A DNA stretch of 64,000 nt, taken from NCBI GenBank assembly GCA_016871315.1, contig VFZE01000015.1, forward strand, positions 1 to 64,000, written 5' to 3'. A program made the translations under genes and the position numbers. Origin of the DNA: Acidimicrobiia bacterium (GTDB lineage: Bacteria > Acidobacteriota > Terriglobia > Bryobacterales > Bryobacteraceae). The notes under the pieces are model-generated. The model was given only the letters and a program-made list of their open reading frames with translations. It did not search any database and was not told the DNA's origin. Below, piece by piece: positions 1 through 8,682 of the stretch (the stretch's first letter is position 1; every line of letters begins with the position of its first letter).

Positions 1-2461
1 AGAACTCCAGCCGCCCGGTCTTGGTGTACCAGGGCCGCGAGTCCACTACCTGCTCATAGCCGACATTCTTCGGGGTGGTGCGGCTGTTCATCAGCGCCGG
101 CACTCCACGCAGCGCCTTGGCCTCCAGCTCGGTGAACTTGTAGCCCTTGGTGTTGGTGGAGAAATCGACGATGCGCTGCAGGTAGGCAGTGACGTTGTTC
201 TCCTCGACGAACTTCCAGGCATCGGCAAAGCGGCGGTCGCCGGTGAGTTTGGCCATGTGCTTGCCAACCAGCGCCAGCACATCGATATCGCCGATGGTGT
301 TGAAGATGCGCTGGAGCGGCGTGCGCGGGAAAACCTGGAGGAACGGATTGGTGACCGAGGCGGTCACGTCGGGATGCTTCAACTCGGCCCAGGAGTCGAC
401 GCCGAAGACGACATCGGCCCATTCGCAGGAAGCCGTCCACCACCACTCCTGCACGGCGATCATTTCAATCCGCGGCAGCACGTTGATGACGGTGTTGTAG
501 TGCCACTTCACGTTGCCGAGAATCGAGTTGGCGTTGGCGAACCACATCGCCTTGGTAGGAGCGGGCATGTGCGTCGCGCCGGTGAGCAGCTTCTTGCCGA
601 CGCGCAGCGGATGATCTTCGTGGTTGTAGTAGTGCGCCGATTCCGGCCGCCAGTACTGGCGAGGCCGAGCCGGCTTGGCGGGATCGAGTTCCAGGTCGAA
701 CGGATTCTCATTGATGTACTGCGGCACGCCGTTAAACAGCGCGACACGGTAGTTGCCGGCATAGGAGCCGACGTTGCCGCCGATCTTTCCGACGTTGCCC
801 GTAAGCGCCGCCAACAGGAAGATGTCGCGGTCTTTGTTGTCGTTGTTGAAGAACTGGTTGGGCCCCATGCCGACGGCAAACAAGGTCGTGCCCGGCACGC
901 GGGCGATCTCACGCGCCAGTTGCTCGACCGCCGCCGCAGGAGCCCACGTCATCTCCTCGGTCGTCTTCGGATCAAAATGCGCGGCGTATTCCTTCACCAG
1001 GTCGAACACAGGCCGGCAGCGGACCTTCTTGCCATCGGCAAGCGTCACCTCCACCGAACCCTCCAGCAACGCATCGCCGATGCCGGAGTTTTTGCCCACC
1101 ATGTCGCGGGTGAGCATCTTGGCCGACTTGGTGGCGCGGTCCCACCAGACGTAGTCGCCCCACTCCAGCCGCATCTTCTCCGGAACGATCATGTCGGTGT
1201 GCGCGGCAGGCGGAGGTTCGCGTTCGCCGTCCTTCAGCACGCGCGTGGCGCTGAGCGCCGCGGGCTTCAGCCCGAGCGTCTCCTCGGCGCGCAGCATCTT
1301 CAGCGTGTCCATGCGAACCAGCAGCGGCAGGTCGGTCCATTGCTTGACGTAGGCTTCGTCGTACAGCTTCTCCTTGAGAATGACGTTGGAAAGGCCGAGC
1401 GCCAGCGCCGGCGTGGTTCCGGGCCGCACGACAATCGCCTGATCGGCCTTCGAAGAGGTCGCAGAATATTCGCAGGCGATCACCACCACCTTGGTCCCCT
1501 TCAGCCGCGCCTCGGTCAGCCAGTGCGAATCCGGCATCTTCGTCGTGATCCAATTCATGCCCCAGACCACCAGCACGCGGGCATGCTCGGCCGAGTTCAG
1601 ATCCCATTCCACCGTCTGCTGGCCGGTCACCATCGGATGGCCCGGTGGCAGATCGGTGTGCCAGGAGTAGTTGTCGAAGCCGCGCGCGCCGAGCGCCTTG
1701 TCCGGCCCCACGCCGCGGATCTTGGCATCCAGCAGCGCCATGCAGTTGGCCATCCGGTAGAGCCCGAACACGCGCGTCAGCCCGAGCAGCGGCATGCCGC
1801 CGCGGAACTTCAGCGTCTGCGTCCCGGCGCCCTGCATCGCATCGATCGTCTCCTGCTCGTAGTGCTGTTCCTTCAGCCGCCGCTTTCCTTCCTCGCCGCT
1901 GTAGGTTTCGGCGATGTTCTTGAGCGAGGTGGCCACAATCCTGGCCGCCTCGTCATGCGACACGCGCACCCACTGGTCGCGCGCGCGGTTGAAGTATTTC
2001 TCCGGCGGCCGTCCGTCGTTGCCGCGCGGGAAGCCTTCCTCCACCCACTGCTTGAATCCCGCGCGCACCATGCACTGGTTGATTCTGCGGTCGCCGTAGA
2101 AGCGGCGTGTCAGCGCCAGACCCTTCTGGCAGACGCGCGGGTCCCAGCGCGAGGAGGTCCGGTTGCCGGCCAAGTCGGCCGCCTCGCCGTACTTCATCGT
2201 TGGGCCGATGCGCGTGATCACGCCGTTGCGGACGTAGGCATTGAGCAGGCAGTTGTGCGTATCGTTGGGAGCGCACAGGAACGTGAACAGCGAATCATGT
2301 TTGAACAAGTCGCGATAGACGCGTTCCCAGCCGCGGTCCGGGTAGGCCGCCAGCGGATTGGAAACGGCCTCCAATCCCCAGGCATCCTTCACGGATGTGG
2401 CCAGCCCGCCGAAGCCGGCGGCGGTCATCATGGCGGCGAAATCTCTGCGGGAAAGTTTCAT
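1..2461 (-). CDS. Tat-exported NarG/NxrA-like molybdopterin oxidoreductase, catalytic subunit (3' end outside window)
   Basis: This is the catalytic subunit of a type II DMSO-reductase-family enzyme; about 820 N-terminal residues are visible. It opens with a twin-arginine signal ([19 protein letters not shown]), so the enzyme should act outside the cytoplasmic membrane. The FS0 cluster motif near residue 50 reads CAPNDTHNC, with a fourth Cys about 39 residues later (DPRVCQKG). An Asp therefore occupies the place of the second Cys of the usual (H/C)x3Cx3C motif. As I recall, this C-x3-D-x3-C form is found in Nitrospira/anammox NxrA. The segment [12 protein letters not shown] carries the Asp expected to ligate molybdenum in type II enzymes. 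Its start overlaps the stop of the cytochrome c gene (ATGA). A NarH-like Fe-S subunit would be expected beyond position 1. Nitrate reduction or nitrite oxidation is likely but unproven; related enzymes act on chlorate, selenate or hydrocarbons. Confidence 0.8.
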   Translation of the reverse strand, partial: MKLSRRDFAAMMTAAGFGGLATSVKDAWGLEAVSNPLAAYPDRGWERVYRDLFKHDSLFTFLCAPNDTHNCLLNAYVRNGVITRIGPTMKYGEAADLAGNRTSSRWDPRVCQKGLALTRRFYGDRRINQCMVRAGFKQWVEEGFPRGNDGRPPEKYFNRARDQWVRVSHDEAARIVATSLKNIAETYSGEEGKRRLKEQHYEQETIDAMQGAGTQTLKFRGGMPLLGLTRVFGLYRMANCMALLDAKIRGVGPDKALGARGFDNYSWHTDLPPGHPMVTGQQTVEWDLNSAEHARVLVVWGMNWITTKMPDSHWLTEARLKGTKVVVIACEYSATSSKADQAIVVRPGTTPALALGLSNVILKEKLYDEAYVKQWTDLPLLVRMDTLKMLRAEETLGLKPAALSATRVLKDGEREPPPAAHTDMIVPEKMRLEWGDYVWWDRATKSAKMLTRDMVGKNSGIGDALLEGSVEVTLADGKKVRCRPVFDLVKEYAAHFDPKTTEEMTWAPAAAVEQLAREIARVPGTTLFAVGMGPNQFFNNDNKDRDIFLLAALTGNVGKIGGNVGSYAGNYRVALFNGVPQYINENPFDLELDPAKPARPRQYWRPESAHYYNHEDHPLRVGKKLLTGATHMPAPTKAMWFANANSILGNVKWHYNTVINVLPRIEMIAVQEWWWTASCEWADVVFGVDSWAELKHPDVTASVTNPFLQVFPRTPLQRIFNTIGDIDVLALVGKHMAKLTGDRRFADAWKFVEENNVTAYLQRIVDFSTNTKGYKFTELEAKALRGVPALMNSRTTPKNVGYEQVVDSRPWYTKTGRLEF

Positions 2462-4113
2462 GGCTTGCTCCCCTCCCAGGAGCGTATGAAGGACACCACC
2501 GAGGCGATCTCGTTATCGGAAAGCGCCTGGCGCGCCGGGCTTGGAGTGCGGAAGCCCTCCATGGTGGTACCGCGGCGGCCCCGCCCGATGGTCTCCATCA
2601 GGAAGGCGTTGGTGGCGATGGAAAGAAAAACCTTGTTGTTGAGCGACGGACCGGCGGCGCCTTCGCCCTTGGGGCCGTGGCAGCCGGCGCAGGCCGAAGC
2701 ATAAATCCGCGAACCGGCCGCGGAAGCGCCCGGCAGCGCTTGCGTGGGCGCAGGCTGAGGCCGCGCCTGCACGCCGCTCATCTGGCGCAAGTAGCCGACA
2801 ACGGCCAGGATTTCCGGCTGGCGCAATCCGCCGTCCCTGTCCCAACCCGGCATGCGGCGTCCGGGACGGCCCTTGCGGATGGTTTCGATCAGGAATTCAT
2901 CGGAGACCAACTCAAGCAGGTCGGGGTTGGAGATCGACGGAAAGGCCGGCATGCCGGGCGAGCGGAAGCCTTTGCCGTCCGCTCCGTGGCAACCGGAACA
3001 GAACGCGCCGTAGATGGTAGCGCCGTCGGTTGCGAACTCGCGCTCGCCGAATTGCAGCGCGCGCACGCGATCCTTCGGCGCGAAGCTGACGGGAACGTCG
3101 CGGCGGCGCAGGCTGAACAGGTAGAAGTTGAGAAGCTCCATCTCCTCCGGCGGCACGTGCAGGGCCGGCATCAGCGATCCGGTCACCGTCCCTGAGGGAG
3201 ATCGGAAATGTTCGGTGAACCAGTTTTCGACAGACTCCTTCCCCGGCACGTGAGTGAAGTCCATCAGCGCCGGATCCTTCAGGCCGGCGAGCGACAGCTC
3301 CGGCCCGTCATCGCCGCCGATGGCGCCGGTCTTGTGGCAACCCAGGCAGCCGGAGGAAAGAAAGACAGACTTGGCTTCCACCAGCTTCGGCGCTCCGACG
3401 CGGGTGTCGAGGAAAGTAGCGAGCAGCTCCAGGTCGGCCTGCGTGATGGGCGCGAAGGAGGTTTTCCACGGCCCGCGCGCGGCCTGCTGGGACTGGCGCA
3501 GGTGCTTCCCGTACCATTCGCGGTCATACCCTGAGATGCCTGTGCGCGACAGATCACCGCCCTCCATGCCGCCGCCATCGGGCCGCAGTAGTCCACCGCG
3601 CCCGTCCATGCTGTGGCAGGCGGCGCAGTCCAGCCGCTCATAGGCTCCGCGTGCGCGGCGGAACCCGTCGCGCCCGGGCGCGTTCAGCGCGATGTGGCAG
3701 GTCCCGCAGCCGGCGTAGGAGAGGCGGACCGGAATCATCGGCTCCGGCCAGAAGTGCACGTCGCCGTGCGCGTCGTCCTTTTCGGTGGCATGACCTTGTC
3801 CGCCGTGACAGACGGTGCAGCCGTATTCCGCCGGGTCATGCACCACGGGCTTGTGCGCGGTGAGCACGCCGGGACCGGCGGCATTCTGCTCGCCGGGGCC
3901 CATGCTCACGTGACAGGAGGTGCAGCGGTCGCTCAGGTTGAGTCCGCGATTGATGACTTGACGCAACTGCACCGCGACAGGCCCTTCCTCGGTCTTCGCC
4001 GTCGCCTGAATCTTGCGCCAATCCTTCAGAAAGTTTTCCTGCACGGCGGCAACGGCCAGCAGGACGAAGACCCCCAGGCTGGATGCGAGCAACAAGTATT
4101 TGTTCTTTTTCAT
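2458..4113 (-). CDS. membrane-anchored heptaheme cytochrome c
   Basis: A 551-residue protein with an N-terminal signal-anchor ([20 protein letters not shown]) and seven CxxCH heme motifs: CTSCH, CTVCH, CGTCH, CAACH, CLGCH, CSGCH and CAGCH. The first four lie in the N-terminal 200 residues and resemble a multiheme module. The last three look like successive monoheme class I domains (for example [11 protein letters not shown] and [11 protein letters not shown]). It should sit on the outer face of the membrane and carry electrons between the Rieske/cytochrome b module and the molybdoenzyme encoded next. The gene starts 4 bases after cytochrome b and its TGA overlaps the ATG of the molybdoenzyme. 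The electron-transfer partner is inferred from the operon; the heme count is read directly. Confidence 0.88.
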   Translation of the reverse strand: MKKNKYLLLASSLGVFVLLAVAAVQENFLKDWRKIQATAKTEEGPVAVQLRQVINRGLNLSDRCTSCHVSMGPGEQNAAGPGVLTAHKPVVHDPAEYGCTVCHGGQGHATEKDDAHGDVHFWPEPMIPVRLSYAGCGTCHIALNAPGRDGFRRARGAYERLDCAACHSMDGRGGLLRPDGGGMEGGDLSRTGISGYDREWYGKHLRQSQQAARGPWKTSFAPITQADLELLATFLDTRVGAPKLVEAKSVFLSSGCLGCHKTGAIGGDDGPELSLAGLKDPALMDFTHVPGKESVENWFTEHFRSPSGTVTGSLMPALHVPPEEMELLNFYLFSLRRRDVPVSFAPKDRVRALQFGEREFATDGATIYGAFCSGCHGADGKGFRSPGMPAFPSISNPDLLELVSDEFLIETIRKGRPGRRMPGWDRDGGLRQPEILAVVGYLRQMSGVQARPQPAPTQALPGASAAGSRIYASACAGCHGPKGEGAAGPSLNNKVFLSIATNAFLMETIGRGRRGTTMEGFRTPSPARQALSDNEIASVVSFIRSWEGSKP

Positions 4114-4117
4114 GGCA

Positions 4118-5668
4118 TCAATGCCTCGGCCAGTCCGATGGCGACCAGTAAAAGACCCAGTTCGGGCCGCGGAACCAGGTGCCGATGATTGTCAGCACCA
4201 GGAATCCGCACAGGAAGCAGGTGAACAGTCCCAGCGCGCCCGCGCGCGCCGATTGATAGCGCTTCACCAGCCACACCGAATAGGCGCCGTAGAGCAGCGT
4301 GATCAGCGTGGCCGGATTGATCAGGGTGACGATCAGCTGCGGCACATTCGGGAACCATTCCCGCAGCCAGCCGAAACGAATCACAAGCGCCTCCACCGCC
4401 AGGCATGCGCCCAATCCGTAGGCGACGGCCTGGCGCACCAGCTTCCAGCCGCCCGGTCCGCCGAACCAGACGCCGGTGCCGGTGCGCTCGCGGTCCAGAT
4501 AGGGAATCAAGCCAAGCCCGATGATCACGATCGTCGGAATGCCGATGCCGCCCATGAAGGCGGAAAACGAAACCAGCTCCTGGAGGCCCAGGAAGTACCA
4601 CGGCGCCTTGGCCGGATTTTCGGGAATGTTGGGATTCGCGATGTCCTTCAGCGGCGCGTCGGAAACCAGCGCCAGCGCCAGGCAGACCAGCATCGTCAGC
4701 ATCAGCACGGCCAGTTCCGCATAGAACAGATGCGGCATCGAAGGCACCGTATTTTCCGGACCGCGGTTGACCACTTCCGTCTTGCCGCGCACGATCGCCG
4801 CCAGCTGGTAGGTTTTCGCCGGCTGCTCAGTGAATACCGGATAGGTGTCGCGCTCGCGCCCGCTCAGCCGCGCATCGGCATCCTCGGGCTTCGCCAGGCC
4901 GCCGTCCTTGCGGATGCGCCAGAAGTGCACGCCCATCAGCGCCGCCAGCACCAGCGGCAAAATCATCACGTGCAGCAGGTAGAAGCGGATGAGCGATTCC
5001 GAGCCCACTTCATCGGAGCCGAGCAGCAGCAGCCGCTGCAAACCGCCGGGATCGAAGTATTCGGTGATGCCGACCGCATCGGTCACCTCGCGCGGCGATT
5101 GCGCGATGTTGGCGCCGATCGTGATGGCCCAATAAGCCAGCTGATCCCACGGCAGCAGGTATCCGGTGAAGGACAGCCCGAGCGTGGTGATCAGCAATCC
5201 GAGTCCGATCAGCCAGTTGAATTCGCGCGGACGCCGATAAGCGGCGGTGTAGAAGGCGCGCGCCATGTGCAGAATCACGGTGACCACCATGACGTTGGCC
5301 GCCCAGCGGTGAATGTTGCGCATGAATCGGCCGGTGGGAACGACGAAGTGGATGTCCTTGATCGAGTCGTAGGCAACGTCGGGATAGGGCTTGTAATAAA
5401 ACATCAGCAGAATGCCGGTGACCAGCGTGATCAGAAAGGCCGCCGTCGAAGCGATGCCCAGGCCCATCGTCGTCGACCAGCGGAGGCTCCACAGGTGCGT
5501 GCGCACCGAATGCAGGTGGAGGAAAAGGTTGCCGAACACGAAGGAGGAGCGCGTGCGGTCCGTCACCGGCTTGCCGGAGCGGAACGCCGTCTCGTAAATG
5601 CGCCGCGGCGCCGCGCGCAGGTTCTGCCAGAACTCCTGCATCGCCGTGTTGGTGGTGGCCGGGTTCAT
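4118..5668 (-). CDS. cytochrome b of a bc-type quinol oxidoreductase complex
   Basis: A 516-residue integral membrane protein of the cytochrome b/b6 family, with the N-terminal four-helix core and a C-terminal petD-like part in one chain. The helix carrying [20 protein letters not shown] and the later [20 protein letters not shown] supply pairs of heme-ligating histidines. [11 protein letters not shown] is the typical segment after the second helix. The quinol-site PEWY motif appears as [14 protein letters not shown], i.e. PWYF, as in b6f-like proteins. Together with the Rieske protein upstream (ATGA overlap) it forms the quinol-oxidising or quinone-reducing core of the complex. Comparable Rieske/cytochrome b genes occur next to periplasmic nitrate reductases of haloarchaea and in anammox bacteria. 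Confidence 0.92.
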   Translation of the reverse strand: MNPATTNTAMQEFWQNLRAAPRRIYETAFRSGKPVTDRTRSSFVFGNLFLHLHSVRTHLWSLRWSTTMGLGIASTAAFLITLVTGILLMFYYKPYPDVAYDSIKDIHFVVPTGRFMRNIHRWAANVMVVTVILHMARAFYTAAYRRPREFNWLIGLGLLITTLGLSFTGYLLPWDQLAYWAITIGANIAQSPREVTDAVGITEYFDPGGLQRLLLLGSDEVGSESLIRFYLLHVMILPLVLAALMGVHFWRIRKDGGLAKPEDADARLSGRERDTYPVFTEQPAKTYQLAAIVRGKTEVVNRGPENTVPSMPHLFYAELAVLMLTMLVCLALALVSDAPLKDIANPNIPENPAKAPWYFLGLQELVSFSAFMGGIGIPTIVIIGLGLIPYLDRERTGTGVWFGGPGGWKLVRQAVAYGLGACLAVEALVIRFGWLREWFPNVPQLIVTLINPATLITLLYGAYSVWLVKRYQSARAGALGLFTCFLCGFLVLTIIGTWFRGPNWVFYWSPSDWPRH

Positions 5669-6150
5669 GCGTTCACCTTCGTTCCCGGCGGCACCATTTC
5701 GCCCTCATCCACCGTGAAGGCTCCGCCGGCGGCGGTCACCTTCAGCCACGGCAGCGGCTGCGGGGCCGGGCCTTTGGTCACCGTGCCGTCGGCGGAAAAC
5801 TTCGAGCCGTGGCAGGGGCATTCAAAACCGCCTTCAGCCTGCTTCACCAGGCAGCCCAGGTGCGTGCAGACGGTGGATACCGCGTAGACGCCCTCGGCGT
5901 CGCGGAACAGCGCCACCTTGCGCCCGGCGGGCATGAACACCTCGCCGGGGCCGAGCGTCTCCGGCAGAGTGACGCGGAACTTCTTGGATGGCGAACTAAG
6001 CACGGCGGCTTTCGGCAGCCGGGCGATACCGAACATTCCAAACAGCATCGCCAGCGCGGTTGACCAGAGTGAGGCCAGCCCGAGCATGTCCCGCCGCGGC
6101 ACGGGCTCCGGATCAAGCCGCGATCGGGTGGGTCCAGGGTGGAGAGTCAT
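5665..6150 (-). CDS. Rieske [2Fe-2S] subunit of the bc-type complex
   Basis: A 161-residue protein with a hydrophobic N-terminal anchor ([20 protein letters not shown]) followed by a Rieske fold. Both cluster-binding boxes are present: CTHLGC (Cys and His ligands) and CPCHGS. The start chosen is the ATG at 6150, which overlaps the TGA of the upstream oxidoreductase gene. A longer reading frame extends upstream but runs inside that gene and is ignored. The stop overlaps the cytochrome b start by ATGA. The protein should pass electrons from quinol bound at cytochrome b to the multiheme cytochrome. An Arg pair ([11 protein letters not shown]) precedes the anchor, so Tat insertion is plausible, as for other Rieske proteins. 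Confidence 0.93.
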   Translation of the reverse strand: MTLHPGPTRSRLDPEPVPRRDMLGLASLWSTALAMLFGMFGIARLPKAAVLSSPSKKFRVTLPETLGPGEVFMPAGRKVALFRDAEGVYAVSTVCTHLGCLVKQAEGGFECPCHGSKFSADGTVTKGPAPQPLPWLKVTAAGGAFTVDEGEMVPPGTKVNA

Positions 6151-8033
6151 ACGGTCCTCCAGAATGTGTGGAAGGTGACGCGTTCCATGCTGATGGCGTC
6201 CACTGGGCAGCGCATCGCGCATAGCGCACACCGGATGCAGCGGTCCTCGTCCTTGAGGATCGCGGTGTTTTCCTCGGGCGCGGCCTCCGGGCCAAGCAGG
6301 CGGCCGATGGCCTCGGCGATCGGGGCGTCCGGCAGCAGCCGGTCCAGGCTCACCAGCTTCAGGCACTGCGTCGGGCAGACGTCGGCGCAGCCGCCGCAGA
6401 GCACGCAACGCAGGCCGTCAAAGACCGGGGTGACGCCGCAGTCCAGGCACCGGCTGGCTTCGCGCATCGCCTCCTCGGCGCTATAGCCGATTTCCACCGG
6501 GTGGTCCATTCCCGCCAGCCGCTCGCCGGGCTCGGCGGCGGGAACCGGCACGCGCCGCAGCGATTCATAGCCGCGTTCCCGCCGGTAGTTGTCCAGCACC
6601 AGGTGCGCGTGCGTGGAGGCGGCATGCAGTTCCCGCCCGGTGATGTACTGGTACACGGAGCGGGCAGCGGCCTTGCCGCTGGCCACGGCGTCGATCAGCA
6701 GGCGCGTGCCGTGGGCAAGGTCGCCGGCGACAAACACGCCGGATTCGGTGGTGGAAAGAGTAGCCGGGTCCACCTTGGGCCAGCCGGGGCGGAAGAACTC
6801 GATGCCGGCGCCGTCGAGGAAGCTCACGTTGGGCGACTGGCCGACCGCCAGGAGCACCGTATCGCAGGGCACGCTGACCCTGTCGGTGTCGTCGAAGACG
6901 GGGGCAAAGCGGCGTTGGTCATCGTAGACCCGCCGGCAGCGCTGGAACAGGACACCGCCCGGCATCCCGTCAGGGCCGCGCTGGATCTCCACCGGACCCC
7001 ACCCGTTTAGCCGCTCAATGCCCTCTTCATCGCCTTCGATGATTTCCACCGTATCGGCCGGCATCTCCTCCAGCGATTCGAGCGATACGAGGCGCACCGC
7101 GGAGGTCGAGCGCAGGCGCGCGGCGGTGCGCGCCGTGTCGAGCGCGATCTGGCGCACTACCGTGCGCGCGACATCGTAAGCAACGTTGCCGCCGCCGATG
7201 ACCACCACATCGCGCCCGATGTCGACCGGCTTGCCAAGCGATACGGCGCGCAACAGATCGACGCCGCCGAACACACGGGGTCCGTTTTCGCCGGGCAGCC
7301 CGAGACCGCGCGACGCCTTGGCACCGACGGCGATAATCACGGCGGCGAAGTCGCGGCGAAGATCGGCAAAGCTGACGTCCTGGCCCACCGTAACCCCGCA
7401 GCGGATCTCAACCCCCAGTGCCTGGATTACCGCCACCTCGCGCTCAATCACCTCGCGCGGCAGCCGGTAGGCTGGGACGCCGACCGTAAGCATGCCGGCG
7501 GCGACCGGCTCCAGTTCGAAGACAACCGGACGGAATCCCATCAGCGCCAGGTCATGCGCGGCGGAAAGTCCGGCCGGGCCGGCGCCGATGATCGCCACCG
7601 GCTGGCCTCCAGCCTTTTCAAAGCGGCCTTGCAGACTGCTCTGGATCAGCGCCGCCATCTCTTCGGCATCGGCGGCGACCTGGGGCACATAGGATTGCAG
7701 GGAGTCCAGCTTGACCGGATCGGCGAGGTCACAGACGAAACGCTTGAGCGCGCGAATCGCGATCGGGCGGTCGACGGCGACAAAGCGGCCGTCATCATCC
7801 ACGCGCGGCACTTTACCGCGGCGGCAAGCCACTTCACACGGGGCGCCGCAGATGCGGCCGCAGATGGAGGCGAACGGATTCGGCCCGCGCGCGATGAGAT
7901 AGGCTTCTTCGAAGCGGCCTTCGGCGATGGCCCGGACATAGCCGCGGGCGTCGGTATGCACAGGACAGGCGCGCTGGCACGAGATCAGCCCCTGGTGGTA
8001 GCCGTTCGCCGGGATTTCGACCTTCAATTGCAT
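6147..8033 (-). CDS. GltD-like NAD(P)H/FAD oxidoreductase with extra 4Fe-4S domains
   Basis: A 628-residue soluble flavoprotein. The N-terminus carries the Cys-rich Fe-S domain typical of glutamate synthase small subunits (CQRACPVHT, then [17 protein letters not shown]). An FAD fold follows ([15 protein letters not shown]) and a nested NAD(P) fold ([14 protein letters not shown]). The C-terminus has two ferredoxin-type clusters, [15 protein letters not shown] and [15 protein letters not shown]. No signal peptide is present, so it should sit on the cytoplasmic side. Being the second gene of the operon and coupled to the Rieske gene, it probably links the quinone pool or cytochrome b to NAD(P)H; the direction is unknown. 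NAD(P)-oxidoreductase subunits are reported for anammox Rieske/cytochrome b complexes, which is the closest precedent I know. It is not a genuine gltD, because no gltB is adjacent. Confidence 0.85.
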   Translation of the reverse strand: MQLKVEIPANGYHQGLISCQRACPVHTDARGYVRAIAEGRFEEAYLIARGPNPFASICGRICGAPCEVACRRGKVPRVDDDGRFVAVDRPIAIRALKRFVCDLADPVKLDSLQSYVPQVAADAEEMAALIQSSLQGRFEKAGGQPVAIIGAGPAGLSAAHDLALMGFRPVVFELEPVAAGMLTVGVPAYRLPREVIEREVAVIQALGVEIRCGVTVGQDVSFADLRRDFAAVIIAVGAKASRGLGLPGENGPRVFGGVDLLRAVSLGKPVDIGRDVVVIGGGNVAYDVARTVVRQIALDTARTAARLRSTSAVRLVSLESLEEMPADTVEIIEGDEEGIERLNGWGPVEIQRGPDGMPGGVLFQRCRRVYDDQRRFAPVFDDTDRVSVPCDTVLLAVGQSPNVSFLDGAGIEFFRPGWPKVDPATLSTTESGVFVAGDLAHGTRLLIDAVASGKAAARSVYQYITGRELHAASTHAHLVLDNYRRERGYESLRRVPVPAAEPGERLAGMDHPVEIGYSAEEAMREASRCLDCGVTPVFDGLRCVLCGGCADVCPTQCLKLVSLDRLLPDAPIAEAIGRLLGPEAAPEENTAILKDEDRCIRCALCAMRCPVDAISMERVTFHTFWRTV

Positions 8034-8036
8034 CAG

Positions 8037-8504
8037 TTAATGCCTCAGGTGGCTCATCGGGAGGCTGCCCTGCAAAACACAAGTGACGCTGGTTTCCAGT
8101 GGCAGCCGAGGCGCCGGCCGCGCCACCAGTTGTGCCAGGTTCCAGCGCGACAGAACAAAGATGATGGCCTGCCGGAGCTCCGCGGCGGCTTGGTGATAGG
8201 CGCAAGTGTCGTCCGGGTCGCAGACCACGCTGCAATAGTCGCCGACAATGGTTCCCTGGCAGGCCTCGACGATTTCCAGTAGCGAGATCTGTTCCGGCGA
8301 GCGGCTGATCTCGACCCCGCCTTTGGAGCCTTTGTGAGAGCGCAGGATTCCGGCCTTGACCAGGAGCCGGGAGATTTTTGCCATATAAGTAGGTGATTCA
8401 TCAATGGCTTCGGCGAGTTTGCGAGGGGAGAAGAGGCGGACGGGATCGAGTTTGGCCAGGAAGACGAGGCCACGGATGGCGGAGATGGAGGTTTTTTGGA
8501 TCAT
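8037..8504 (-). CDS. Rrf2-family Fe-S transcriptional regulator, first gene of the respiratory operon
   Basis: A 155-residue winged-helix regulator. The N-terminus (MIQKTSISAIRGLVFLAKLD) and helix region (SPTYMAKISRLLVKAGIL, HKGSKGGVEISR) match IscR/NsrR/RsrR. Three cysteines in CSVVCDPDDTC (C-x3-C-x5-C) could bind an Fe-S cluster, suggesting a sensor of nitric oxide, oxygen or redox state. The ATG at 8504 is preferred over an in-frame ATG at 8543. The family alignment begins there, GAGAG lies just upstream, and the 8543 codon falls inside a palindrome at the predicted transcription start. The stop is 3 bases before the oxidoreductase start, so it is co-transcribed with the respiratory genes and probably controls them and itself. 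Confidence 0.88.
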   Translation of the reverse strand: MIQKTSISAIRGLVFLAKLDPVRLFSPRKLAEAIDESPTYMAKISRLLVKAGILRSHKGSKGGVEISRSPEQISLLEIVEACQGTIVGDYCSVVCDPDDTCAYHQAAAELRQAIIFVLSRWNLAQLVARPAPRLPLETSVTCVLQGSLPMSHLRH

Positions 8505-8532
8505 AAACTCTCGAACCGCTCCAAATTCCTTC

Positions 8533-8557
8533 AACGCGGACAATACATATCCGCGTT
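8533..8557. promoter_or_regulatory. 25-bp perfect inverted repeat at the predicted transcription start, likely Rrf2 operator
   Basis: AACGCGGA (8533-8540), 9-base spacer, then TCCGCGTT (8550-8557), a perfect 8-bp dyad. It begins 3 bases downstream of the -10 box and covers the expected transcription start. Rrf2 proteins bind dyads of about this total length as dimers, so autoregulation by the encoded Rrf2 protein is the simplest reading. The link is inferred. Confidence 0.55.
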
Positions 8558-8560
8558 ATC

Positions 8561-8589
8561 ATTCTAAACAAGAGTTTAGGACCTGTCAA
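8561..8589 (-). promoter_or_regulatory. sigma-70-like promoter of the Rrf2/respiratory operon
   Basis: On the minus strand a perfect -35 box TTGACA (8589-8584) is followed after exactly 17 bases by a -10 box TAGAAT (8566-8561). The predicted start of transcription is near 8554, about 50 bases before the Rrf2 start codon at 8504. The spacing and match are the best promoter-like signal in the window. Confidence 0.72.
8564..8579. promoter_or_regulatory. second perfect palindrome between the -35 and -10 boxes
   Basis: CTAAAC (8564-8569), AAGA, then GTTTAG (8574-8579). This perfect 6-bp dyad overlaps the -10 box and lies in the promoter spacer. A protein bound here would block RNA polymerase. Its sequence differs from the neighbouring 25-bp dyad, so it may serve a different regulator. 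Confidence 0.45.
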
Positions 8590-8682
8590 TCTCTTTTATT
8601 GAAAATATGCCTCTTCGGCTCTGGCCAGATTCCACAGCCCGAGCTATACTAGCTCAAGTTTCCTTAACAGGAGTCTATTTTG

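Noticed and set aside
257-2704. An 815-codon plus-strand open frame
   Set aside because: It is antisense to the molybdoenzyme and cytochrome c genes, has no recognisable domain, and arises from the high G+C codon pattern.
6150-6408. N-terminal extension of the Rieske frame up to 6408
   Set aside because: The extension lies inside the upstream oxidoreductase gene in another frame and has no Rieske features.
6147-8033. Annotation as glutamate synthase small subunit (gltD)
   Set aside because: The fold matches, but there is no gltB nearby, two extra ferredoxin-type clusters are present, and the gene is coupled to a Rieske/cytochrome b operon.
8504-8543. Upstream ATG at 8543 as the Rrf2 start
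   Set aside because: It lies inside the palindrome at the predicted transcription start, and the family alignment begins at 8504.
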